DNA from: Gammaproteobacteria bacterium
GTDB lineage: Bacteria > Pseudomonadota > Gammaproteobacteria > Pseudomonadales > Halieaceae
Reading direction: 5' to 3'
Length of the DNA stretch: 7,755 nucleotides
NCBI GenBank assembly: GCA_029859085.1
Contig: JAOUDU010000109.1
Span: forward strand, 1 to 7,755
The position numbers were made by a program, and so were the translations under genes. Below the pieces are notes generated by a model that had not been told where the DNA came from, ran no database searches, and saw nothing but the letters and a program-made list of their open reading frames with translations. The stretch's first letter is position 1. Every line of letters starts with the position of its first letter. Below are positions 1-5,967 of the stretch, in pieces.

Positions 1-157
1 GGTCGGACAACTGGCGCGCGGGTCCGGCCTCCAGCAGCAGTGTGCGTTTCCCCGCCCGGGCGGCCTGCGCCGCAATCACACTGCCCGCCGCACCCGAACC
101 CACTATCACTACATCGAAGGAGTCCTGGGAGCCTGCTTTCTGCGCGTAATCTACCAT
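1..157 (-). CDS. GMC-family FAD-dependent oxidoreductase, N-terminal 52 residues (runs off left edge)
   Basis: This is the start of a flavoprotein dehydrogenase; only 52 codons are in the window. The visible protein begins MVDYAQKAG and then has an FAD-binding Rossmann fold: a beta strand (DVVIVG, residues 15-20), the dinucleotide loop GSGAAGSVIA (20-29), and a second strand ending in the ribose-binding acidic residue (LLLEAGP, 40-46). GSGAAG followed by LLEAGP is typical of GMC oxidoreductases. The start ATG (157-155) overlaps the stop of the upstream small-subunit gene in ATGGTAG, so the two are probably translationally coupled. The protein has no signal peptide of its own, while its partner carries a Tat signal; in the known GMC/small-subunit dehydrogenases the cofactor-loaded large subunit is exported bound to the small one. 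Such enzymes oxidise alcohols or sugar hydroxyls in the periplasm and pass electrons to the respiratory chain. The substrate is not inferable from this fragment. Confidence 0.9.
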   Translation of the reverse strand, partial: MVDYAQKAGSQDSFDVVIVGSGAAGSVIAAQAARAGKRTLLLEAGPARQLSD

Positions 158-708
158 GCCCGCGGCGGCTCGATATGGGCCATGTAGGGAATATCGATAC
201 GGCCGAATCCCGCCTCGGTGCCATAGACCACGTCGCAGGCATCAGAGCGAATGACGAAATGGAAAAAGGAAGCCGGGGGGCCGTTCCAGTCCTTTGCCTG
301 GTCCGCGGCCATATCCGCCAGCAATATACTGGCCTGGCTGGTATCGAGGGATGACCAGGGCCTGTCAAAGCGCAGTTTTGCCAGTTGCCCCGCTGCGGAC
401 AGGCCTCCGCGGTAGAAACCGGTGAAATCCCCCGGCGATACCCCCAGGTACTTCAGCATCAGCAGGTTGTCCCGGGGGGCGGCCGCCAACTGCTTGTCGA
501 TATACTGGGCCACTCCCGCCTCCCGCGCGCCAGGCACGAGGGCTTCGGCGAGGGCCTCCAGGGTGGAAACCTCGTCGGCCGAAAGTACCTGGTAGGGAAG
601 CCCGGCCGCATGGGCCGAAGCGGGAGAGAGCAGCAGCACGTCCCCCGCCACGGCAATCGACAGCACAATGCCTGATGTTTTCAGGAACTGGCGTCGATCG
701 CGCTCCAT
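151..708 (-). CDS. Gluconate 2-dehydrogenase subunit 3-like small subunit with Tat signal
   Basis: A 185-residue periplasmic partner of the following GMC dehydrogenase. The N-terminus MERDRRQFLKTSG carries a twin-arginine motif (DRRQFLK, residues 4-10), then a hydrophobic stretch (13-30) and a likely cleavage site after A34 (SAHA). The mature part opens with the pattern usual for this family, LSADEVSTLEALAEALVPG, where the Pro-Gly closes the first helix; the rest is a small helical domain. In characterised sugar and glucoside dehydrogenases this kind of subunit exports and stabilises the flavoprotein rather than doing the chemistry. The start at 708 was chosen because it puts the Tat motif at the extreme N-terminus; the reading frame is open further upstream (to 825), but that part overlaps the receptor gene and looks nothing like a signal peptide. 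No clear Shine-Dalgarno is visible, and the gap to the receptor stop (TGA followed directly by TAA) is only 19 bp, so translation may depend on coupling. Confidence 0.88.
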   Translation of the reverse strand: MERDRRQFLKTSGIVLSIAVAGDVLLLSPASAHAAGLPYQVLSADEVSTLEALAEALVPGAREAGVAQYIDKQLAAAPRDNLLMLKYLGVSPGDFTGFYRGGLSAAGQLAKLRFDRPWSSLDTSQASILLADMAADQAKDWNGPPASFFHFVIRSDACDVVYGTEAGFGRIDIPYMAHIEPPRAW

Positions 709-727
709 CAAACCGACAATACCGTTA

Positions 728-3175
728 TCAGAAGCTGTAGCGCAGCCCCACGCTGTAATAACGCCTGTCGCGGTAGGAGACCTCGTTACAGCCGCACAGG
801 GTCGCCAGGTCGAAGCCCTGCACACCGGCGCTCTCGTCGGTCAGGTTGCGCCCCGCCAGGGTCGCCAGCCAGGTCTGGTCGCTGCTCTCCCAGCTGACCA
901 TGGCGTTGAACAGGGTGTAGCTGTCGAACTGGTCAGCGCTGAAATTGCGCAGGTTGTAGTAAAAGCTGTCCGAGTAACTCACGTCTGCCTGCACCGCCAT
1001 GATGCCGCCCAGGGCGTCCCAGGAATAGCGGGCCATGCCTGACGCCTGGAGCGGTGGCGCGTAGGTGGGCTCCACGTCCCGCGGGGGCAGCGGCGAGCCG
1101 AATCGCAGGGGTACATCCTGCACCGTGGCATCGAACCAGGCGATATTGGCCATCAGGTCCAGGCCGTCCATGGGAGAGGTCTGCAGCTCCAGTTCGGCGC
1201 CGTAGGTTTCGGCGTCGGCGTTGAACACGACACCGCCCACCCCGACGAACAGGAAGGACTGGTAGTCCGAGTAATCGTAATAGTAGACCGTACCGTTGAG
1301 GCGCGTAGTACCGTCGAACAGGGTGGACTTGAAGCCGGTCTCGTAGGAGATCAGCACCTCCTCGTCATAGGGCAGGGCGGCATCCCCGCCTGAACCGAAG
1401 TAGGAGCCCAGCAGCGGCGCGTTGAAACTGCCGGCCTTCACACCCCGGTTGACGCCCGCCCACAGCAGCAGGTCATCATTGGGGCGCCAGTCCAGCTGTA
1501 CCTTGCCGGCCCACAGGGTGTCCGAGGTATCGTCCTTGTATCTTATGATCGGGGCATCCGGGCTGTCGAGGAAGGGTCCCTTGTTGAAGGTATCGTTGGC
1601 GAAGGACCGGTAGATCCCGATGCCCAGGTCGAAGTCCTTCTCTTCCTGGATGACCCGGCCGCCGACGGTAAAGGTGAAGTGCTCGGCAAAATCGTAATCC
1701 AGCTGCCCGAACAAGCTGTAGGAGGTGGTTTCCAGCATGGCGTTGACACCGATATCAACCGGGCCGCCAAACGGCCCGCCGGCCCCAACGATACTGTTCT
1801 CAGGCGCCTTCAGGCCGTTGTCCGATTCGTTGTCGATATACAGGAAGTAGACACCGGTCACCCAGCGCGTGTTGTCGGTCGCGCCATTGACCCGGAATTC
1901 CTGGGTGAATGTATCGGCATTGACCCCGGCGTAGTTGGCCAGCTGGTTGACCGGCGCCGAGTCGACGTCGATAAACAGCGACTTGTCATACGACTTGTAA
2001 TCCGTGATTGAGGTGAAGTCGCTGCCGTCCGCCAGTTCCCAGTTGACCCGGCCGTAGAGCCCGCTGGTCTCGGTGGAACCGTTGTTGTCAAAGGCGAAAT
2101 CCCCTGCAAAGGTGGGGTCGTCGCCATCCGGGTCGAGATAGCCGAAGAAGTCAGCACCCGGCGCCAGCCGGCCCGGCAAACCGATCCCGCCGCCCGGAAA
2201 CAGCTGACTGCCGTCAAAAACGTTGCCGCCGCCGTCCGCGTCACCCTGGATACTGAGCCGGGTTTCATCCCGCGGCGTATCGATCACGTTGATAATTTCG
2301 CCCATATCATCGACGACGGCGATGGTGGACTTGGACTGGTAGGGGCCGGTCGCGACATCGGTCTTGGCATAACTGCCCATCAGTGTGACTTCCAGGGTAT
2401 CGCTGGGCTTGAAGGCCAGGGTGGCCCTGCCGGCCATGGTATCGTCGTCTCCCAGGTCCGCGCCTTCACCGGGACCGGGACCCGGGTTGAACAGCGGGGC
2501 ATCCGGATACTTGTTTTCCAGGTAGGCATCCTGCTGGTTGTAGCGAATGGCAAGCCGTCCCGCGGCGGAATCGCCGATGGGCCCGGTGACGGCCGCCTCG
2601 ACGGTGTAGCGGTTGGCATCGTTGGGGACATCAAACTGGCCCGCGGTGAAATCCATGTAGCCGCCGAAGTTCTCGTAATCCGGCTTCATGGACACGTAAT
2701 TGACCGCGCCGCCGGTGGCGTTGCGGCCAAACAGGGTGCCCTGGGGCCCCTTCAGTATTTCCACCCGGTCGATATCGAATACTGCGAAGGTCTGGCCCTG
2801 GGCGATGGCGATATAGCCCTCGTCGAGGTACACCGCGTTGGGTGATTCAATGATGTCGTTGAAGTCGTTCTGGGTGACACCGCGAATGGAGAACTGGGTA
2901 TTCTGGCCCGCCAGGTTGCCGCTGATATGCACGCCCGGTGTAAAGGTGGCGATATCAAAACTCTCCTTCACCCCCATGGCGGCCATCTGGGCGCCGGTAA
3001 AGGCCGTCACCGCCAGCGGTACGTCCTGGAGCTTCTCTTCCCGCTTCTGGGCGGTTACGACGGTCTCCTCCAGGATATTCGCGGCCAGGGCGGTCTGCAG
3101 GGGCAGCGCGCCGGCCAGCAATGTCAGCGAGGTAAGCGAGCCGACCCATTGTTTTCTTGCACCTAGATTTTTCAT
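728..3175 (-). CDS. TonB-dependent outer-membrane receptor
   Basis: A full-length 815-residue gated porin that would import a ligand across the outer membrane using TonB/ExbBD energy. A Sec signal peptide spans residues 1-31 (basic MKNLGARKQW, hydrophobic core, cleavage near TALA|A). A TonB-box-like segment EETVVTA follows (36-42), then the plug domain (about 50-165) with RVEILKGPQGTLFGRNATGG at 137-156, the standard plug signature of this superfamily. The remainder is an alternating-residue beta barrel that ends SVGLRYSF, with the terminal Phe needed for barrel assembly. There is no N-terminal signalling (STN) extension, so it should not act as an anti-sigma-coupled transducer. Two long Asp/Gly/Pro-rich stretches (about 225-246 and 311-367) look like extracellular loops, and a C-G-C pair lies at 794-796. 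GGAGAT sits 7 nt before the ATG. It lies between the monooxygenase and dehydrogenase genes, which points to an organic catabolic substrate rather than iron, but this is inference. Confidence 0.96.
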   Translation of the reverse strand: MKNLGARKQWVGSLTSLTLLAGALPLQTALAANILEETVVTAQKREEKLQDVPLAVTAFTGAQMAAMGVKESFDIATFTPGVHISGNLAGQNTQFSIRGVTQNDFNDIIESPNAVYLDEGYIAIAQGQTFAVFDIDRVEILKGPQGTLFGRNATGGAVNYVSMKPDYENFGGYMDFTAGQFDVPNDANRYTVEAAVTGPIGDSAAGRLAIRYNQQDAYLENKYPDAPLFNPGPGPGEGADLGDDDTMAGRATLAFKPSDTLEVTLMGSYAKTDVATGPYQSKSTIAVVDDMGEIINVIDTPRDETRLSIQGDADGGGNVFDGSQLFPGGGIGLPGRLAPGADFFGYLDPDGDDPTFAGDFAFDNNGSTETSGLYGRVNWELADGSDFTSITDYKSYDKSLFIDVDSAPVNQLANYAGVNADTFTQEFRVNGATDNTRWVTGVYFLYIDNESDNGLKAPENSIVGAGGPFGGPVDIGVNAMLETTSYSLFGQLDYDFAEHFTFTVGGRVIQEEKDFDLGIGIYRSFANDTFNKGPFLDSPDAPIIRYKDDTSDTLWAGKVQLDWRPNDDLLLWAGVNRGVKAGSFNAPLLGSYFGSGGDAALPYDEEVLISYETGFKSTLFDGTTRLNGTVYYYDYSDYQSFLFVGVGGVVFNADAETYGAELELQTSPMDGLDLMANIAWFDATVQDVPLRFGSPLPPRDVEPTYAPPLQASGMARYSWDALGGIMAVQADVSYSDSFYYNLRNFSADQFDSYTLFNAMVSWESSDQTWLATLAGRNLTDESAGVQGFDLATLCGCNEVSYRDRRYYSVGLRYSF

Positions 3176-3182
3176 TATTAGT

Positions 3183-3188
3183 ATCTCC
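3183..3188 (-). promoter_or_regulatory. Ribosome binding site of the TonB receptor
   Basis: On the minus strand GGAGAT stands 7 nt before the ATG at 3175. It is a strong site inside the 41-bp gap after the monooxygenase gene, which lets the receptor be made at high level from the shared transcript. Confidence 0.75.
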
Positions 3189-3216
3189 GTTAGATGTTGT
3201 TATGAGTGGTCCTGGT

Positions 3217-4323
3217 CTACTTGAACACCTGGCGCAACCCTTTTTTCTCCAACCGCGGTATTACCTCCTCCCGAAAATACGGAAACTCGCGCGCGTAGTC
3301 AACGAATGCCAGCGTGGTGCCCGCCAACCCGGTAGCGCTGAGCTGCTCCAGCTGGTCGGCGATATGGTCCGGTGTCCCCACCAGCGGGAAGCCGCCGTGG
3401 CCCGCGGCGAAACGGTCGCGGAAATTCGCCAGCGCCTCGGGGGTGAAGGACTGGGCGTGCATGCCCTGCAGCTTCATCAGGTAATCCACCGCCTCCCAGT
3501 CGGCGTTCTGGTTGGCGTAATAGTCCAGGTAATCCTCGGCTTCCCGCTGGGTGGGCCTGCATACCACGGTGCAGAAGGTGAACACGCCCATGCTGCGCTT
3601 TGCCGCCGCGGCGCGTGACCTGATTTCGGTCACGGTTGCCCGGGCCTGGTCGAAGTCGAATACGGGGGTAAAGAGGAAATCGGCATTGCGGACCGCAAAT
3701 TGGCGCCCCTCCTCGGACGCCGCCGCATTCAGGATGGGCACATGTGCCTGCACCGGGCGGGGATTGCCGTAGACCCCGGTACCCTGGAAATACTTGCCGT
3801 GCCAGTCGAAGGGCTTCTCCTCTTTCCACAGTTTCTGCACATAATCGAACCACTCCTGGGCGCGGGCATAGCGTTCGGCATGCGCCTGGGGCAGCTCGAC
3901 GCCGAAGGCGTCATATTCCGGCTTGTTCCAGCCGGCGACGACATTGAGCCCAACGCGACCGCCACCGAGCTGGTCTATGGTCGCCAGCTGCTTGGCGGTG
4001 ACTATCGGGTGGTTGAAGGCGGTGTGGACCGTGGCAAACACCTGGATGTTGCGGGTATGGGCGGTCAGACCCGCAGCCCAGGTGACCGTTTCGAGGACCC
4101 CGCCATGGAAATCGGTCTCCCCGCCATAGCCGATCCAGCGGGCAATGGGGAGCATGAACTCCAGCCCGGCCTCGTCACACTGGCGCACCAGGTCCAGGTT
4201 GTTCTCCCAGCTGTTGTCCCAGCGCTCCTCTACCTTCGTCACCGCCATGCCGCTGGAGCAGTTGGCGGAAAAAATGCCCAATTTCAATTTATTATCGTTA
4301 AACATCGGACCGGGGCTTGCCAT
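3217..4323 (-). CDS. LLM-class flavin-dependent monooxygenase (RutA/SfnG-like)
   Basis: A 368-residue cytoplasmic monooxygenase of the bacterial luciferase-like TIM-barrel family, which uses reduced FMN supplied by a separate reductase. Recognisable blocks are the first strand KLGIFSANCSSG (14-25), the region from residue 113 with IDQLGGGRVGLNVVAGW (116-132) and KPEY, which is characteristic of the RutA, SfnG and SsuD branch, the FMN-phosphate region PILNAAASEEGRQFA (196-210), and the C-terminal LVGTPDHIADQL (314-325). Relatives attack pyrimidine rings (RutA), dimethylsulfone (SfnG) or alkanesulfonates (SsuD); similarity alone does not fix the substrate. The start at 4323 is preferred over the ATG at 4359 because GAGGTG lies 6 nt before it; a third ATG at 4305 has no such site. 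It is the first gene of the leftward operon and diverges from the winged-helix regulator. No flavin reductase is present in the window, so one must be supplied from elsewhere. Confidence 0.93.
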   Translation of the reverse strand: MASPGPMFNDNKLKLGIFSANCSSGMAVTKVEERWDNSWENNLDLVRQCDEAGLEFMLPIARWIGYGGETDFHGGVLETVTWAAGLTAHTRNIQVFATVHTAFNHPIVTAKQLATIDQLGGGRVGLNVVAGWNKPEYDAFGVELPQAHAERYARAQEWFDYVQKLWKEEKPFDWHGKYFQGTGVYGNPRPVQAHVPILNAAASEEGRQFAVRNADFLFTPVFDFDQARATVTEIRSRAAAAKRSMGVFTFCTVVCRPTQREAEDYLDYYANQNADWEAVDYLMKLQGMHAQSFTPEALANFRDRFAAGHGGFPLVGTPDHIADQLEQLSATGLAGTTLAFVDYAREFPYFREEVIPRLEKKGLRQVFK

Positions 4324-4329
4324 CAGTGT

Positions 4330-4335
4330 CACCTC
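4330..4335 (-). promoter_or_regulatory. Ribosome binding site that sets the monooxygenase start
   Basis: On the minus strand GAGGTG lies 6 nt before the ATG at 4323. It decides this start over the in-frame ATGs at 4359 and 4305, neither of which has a comparable site. Confidence 0.75.
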
Positions 4336-4394
4336 GACTGGGTCAGTTGCGTTGCACAAGGAATGGGAGCATCATTTCTTTTATCGAATTTACA

Positions 4395-4419
4395 GATTAC
4401 TTTAAATATAAAATTAATC
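4395..4419. promoter_or_regulatory. Candidate operator: 25-bp imperfect inverted repeat
   Basis: The dyad has outer half-sites GATTA (4395-4399) and TAATC (4415-4419), and inner half-sites TTT (4401-4403) and AAA (4411-4413). Nine of the 12 symmetric pairs match. It covers the -10 box and most of the spacer of the leftward promoter and sits 20 bp before the regulator start. That is where a dimeric MarR-type protein would both repress the operon and control itself. AT-rich DNA makes chance dyads more likely, so this is a candidate only. Confidence 0.4.
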
Positions 4420-4427
4420 AATATCAA
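4399..4427 (-). promoter_or_regulatory. Predicted sigma70 promoter of the leftward operon
   Basis: Reading leftward, a -35 box TTGATA (4427-4422, five of six matches to consensus) is separated by exactly 17 bp from a -10 box TAAAGT (4404-4399, four of six). It lies in an AT-rich stretch that stands out from the GC-rich genes either side. Transcription would start near 4392 and leave a leader of about 70 nt before the monooxygenase. The -35 box overlaps the ribosome binding site of the divergent regulator on the other strand. The prediction is by eye. Confidence 0.55.
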
Positions 4428-4430
4428 GGA
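4426..4430 (+). promoter_or_regulatory. Ribosome binding site of the winged-helix regulator
   Basis: AAGGA is placed 9 nt before the ATG at 4440. It fixes the start and overlaps the -35 box of the divergent leftward promoter. Confidence 0.65.
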
Positions 4431-4439
4431 TTTTTTGTG

Positions 4440-5012
4440 ATGCCGGAAAAGACATATCTCCCGGACGGGACACGGGGGGCCGCGGATCGGCTCAACAAGT
4501 ACTGGCACCTGTCGACCAGCGACCACGAGGTGGCCATAACGGAGCTGGAGTTCTCCATCTTCCGTATTTTCGGCGCGTTCAATCGCTGGATGGATGACCT
4601 GACCGCCTGCTGCCAGAATGACGCGGACCAGTTGTGCAGCGGCATGGACTTCTCCCTGCTCAATGTGATTCGTATGCACGACCGCGCCAAGAGCATCTCC
4701 GAAGTGGGAAGGCTCCTCAACCGCGACGATTTGTCGAACCTGCAGTACAGTATCCGCAAGCTCACCAAATCGGGGTTCATAAAAAAGCTGGGTTCAAAGG
4801 GCAACAAGAAGGGAGCGACCTACGCCACCACCGACAGGGGGATAGAAGTGACGGATCTGTACGCCAGGTACCGCAAGGAACTCCTGCTACCGCTGACCGG
4901 GGGTATTGCCGCGAGTGACGAGCGCATGTCCCAGGTCGCGAATATGCTGACACTGTTATCCGGCATTTATGACCAGGCCGCCTGCCTGGCCGCTACCCAT
5001 CGGGACGCCTAG
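4440..5012 (+). CDS. MarR-like winged-helix transcriptional regulator
   Basis: A 190-residue DNA-binding protein, probably the local regulator. The N-terminal third has a helix FSIFRIFGAFNRWMDDLTACC (about 38-58) resembling the dimerisation helices of MarR relatives. A winged helix-turn-helix follows at about 70-135: ISEVGRLLNR (86-95) as first HTH helix, DLSNLQYSIRKLTKSGFI (97-114) as the recognition-helix region, and a basic wing KKLGSKGNKKGATY (115-128). A C-terminal helix region after 133 (DRGIEVTDLYARYRKELL) would complete the dimer interface. The ATG at 4440 has AAGGA 9 nt upstream; an in-frame ATG at 4317 is open but lies across the neighbour's start and has no such site. Its divergence from the catabolic operon and the dyad between them suggest it senses a pathway ligand and controls both directions. 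The ligand, and whether it represses or activates, cannot be read from the sequence. Confidence 0.82.
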   Translation: MPEKTYLPDGTRGAADRLNKYWHLSTSDHEVAITELEFSIFRIFGAFNRWMDDLTACCQNDADQLCSGMDFSLLNVIRMHDRAKSISEVGRLLNRDDLSNLQYSIRKLTKSGFIKKLGSKGNKKGATYATTDRGIEVTDLYARYRKELLLPLTGGIAASDERMSQVANMLTLLSGIYDQAACLAATHRDA

Positions 5013-5055
5013 GCCGTGCCGTGTAATACGCTGCCGATACGTTGGCGCCATCACC

Positions 5056-5059
5056 GGAG
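5056..5059 (+). promoter_or_regulatory. Ribosome binding site that sets the MaoC start
   Basis: GGAG stands 9 nt before the ATG at 5069. It supports that start over the in-frame TTG at 5042, whose extra residues (LAPSPERCP) do not look like part of the fold. Confidence 0.6.
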
Positions 5060-5068
5060 CGCTGCCCG

Positions 5069-5509
5069 ATGATGGCATTTGAAGATTTTGCCTGCGGGCA
5101 GGTCATAACCCTGGGTGAGTACGAGGTCACTGAAGCGGAAATGATCGAGTTCGCCAGGCGTTATGACCCGCAATATTTTCACACGGATCCGGTTGCCGCC
5201 GCGGACTCACCCTTCGGCGGACTGATTGCCAGCGGCTGGCTGACGGCAGCCATCCTGATGCGTATGCAATGTGACAGTTTCATGATGGACTCGACCTGTG
5301 TCGGGTCCCCCGGAGTCGATGAGATCCGGTGGTTAAAACCGGTGCGCCCGGGCGACAGGCTGCACGGAACAATTGAGGTCGTGGCGGCAAATCCCTCCCG
5401 GTCAAAGCCGGACCGGGGCGTCGTGCTGAGCCGGGTGGAAATCCGCAACCAGGATGACATACTGGTGATGAGCCTGGTGACGCGCGCTATTTACCTGACC
5501 AGAAAATAG
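5069..5509 (+). CDS. MaoC-like hot-dog acyl dehydratase/hydratase
   Basis: A 146-residue single hot-dog protein of the MaoC/(R)-specific enoyl-CoA hydratase family. The hydratase motif is present as RYDPQYFHTDPVAAADSPFG (31-50): Asp33 and His38 have the D-x4-H spacing of the catalytic pair in PhaJ-type hydratases. It is followed by GLIASGW (51-57), the position of the usual IAHG segment, and by WLKPVRPGDRL (88-98), the second conserved family block. It would be cytoplasmic and dimeric, adding water to, or removing it from, a CoA-linked acyl chain. The gene starts 56 bp after the regulator stop and is followed 30 bp later by the cupin, so the plus-strand genes may be cotranscribed. Its presence suggests that the substrate handled here is eventually processed as a CoA thioester. 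A second ATG directly after the first (5072) is an equivalent start. Confidence 0.9.
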   Translation: MMAFEDFACGQVITLGEYEVTEAEMIEFARRYDPQYFHTDPVAAADSPFGGLIASGWLTAAILMRMQCDSFMMDSTCVGSPGVDEIRWLKPVRPGDRLHGTIEVVAANPSRSKPDRGVVLSRVEIRNQDDILVMSLVTRAIYLTRK

Positions 5510-5539
5510 CTGCGGGTACTGCGTGGCCGATCTATACAG

Positions 5540-5950
5540 ATGGACGGTGCAACCGTGAAAAATCAGGGTGAAGTGAAGTTTTACACGCCGGGCCGGGAGT
5601 ACTACTTCGAAGAAGGCTGCTTCATCAATGAGCTGTCCAATGAGCCAGATGACCCTGCAGTGTCGCTCGCCCGGGCCCGGGTGGAGCCCGGCAAGACAAC
5701 CCGCTGGCACTACCTGAAACAAACATCCGAGCGCTATGTAATCATCTCCGGCAGCGGCCTTGTTGAGACGGGAGAGCGCGCCCCGGCTGCGGTCAGCGCC
5801 GGTGACGTGGTGTTGATTCCACCCGGTGTCAGGCAACGTATTCACAGTGCCGGACCTGGTGACCTGGTGTTTCTGGCTATATGTTCGCCGCGTTTCCAGC
5901 CGCAGAACTATGTGGATTGTGACGTGCCCCATCCGGCACTGGACGAATAG
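5540..5950 (+). CDS. Small single-domain cupin protein
   Basis: A 136-residue single cupin barrel. Motif 1 reads GKTTRWHYLKQTSERYVIISGSG (51-73), giving possible metal ligands His57 and Glu64; the second His of the classical HxH is Leu59. Motif 2 is GDVVLIPPGVRQRIHSAG (88-105) with His102. Three of the four usual metal ligands are therefore kept, and the TRWH...ERYVI...PPGVRQRI pattern matches a group of small cupins that generally read this way. The role of the group is unknown to me; it could be a metalloenzyme or a small-molecule binder. The ATG at 5540 has no clear Shine-Dalgarno; an in-frame GTG at 5555, with GGACGG about 7 nt before it, is a real alternative and would remove five residues. 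It lies 30 bp after the MaoC gene and 17 bp before the acetyltransferase. Confidence 0.87.
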   Translation: MDGATVKNQGEVKFYTPGREYYFEEGCFINELSNEPDDPAVSLARARVEPGKTTRWHYLKQTSERYVIISGSGLVETGERAPAAVSAGDVVLIPPGVRQRIHSAGPGDLVFLAICSPRFQPQNYVDCDVPHPALDE

Positions 5951-5967
5951 CCAGCCAGAGCATTGCC

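Noticed and set aside
709..825. 39-residue upstream extension of the Tat small subunit
   Set aside because: It overlaps the receptor's coding end and would bury the twin-arginine motif, which works only near the N-terminus.
4343..4357. Short dyad-like TTGCGTTGCACAA in the leader of the leftward operon
   Set aside because: Only four of six symmetric pairs match, so it is not distinguishable from chance.
4317..4439. 41-residue N-terminal extension of the winged-helix regulator
   Set aside because: It would run through the divergent promoter and over the neighbour's start codon, the composition is not regulator-like, and a good AAGGA site precedes the ATG at 4440.
3700..4440. Long plus-strand open frame (246 codons) opposite the monooxygenase gene
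   Set aside because: It is the antisense shadow of a clearly conserved LLM gene in GC-rich DNA, has no recognisable domain, and ends inside the regulator's ribosome binding region.
5670..5681. Perfect 12-bp palindrome CCCGGGCCCGGG within the cupin gene
   Set aside because: It encodes part of a conserved-looking ARARVEPG stretch in GC-rich codons, has no loop, and no regulatory placement.
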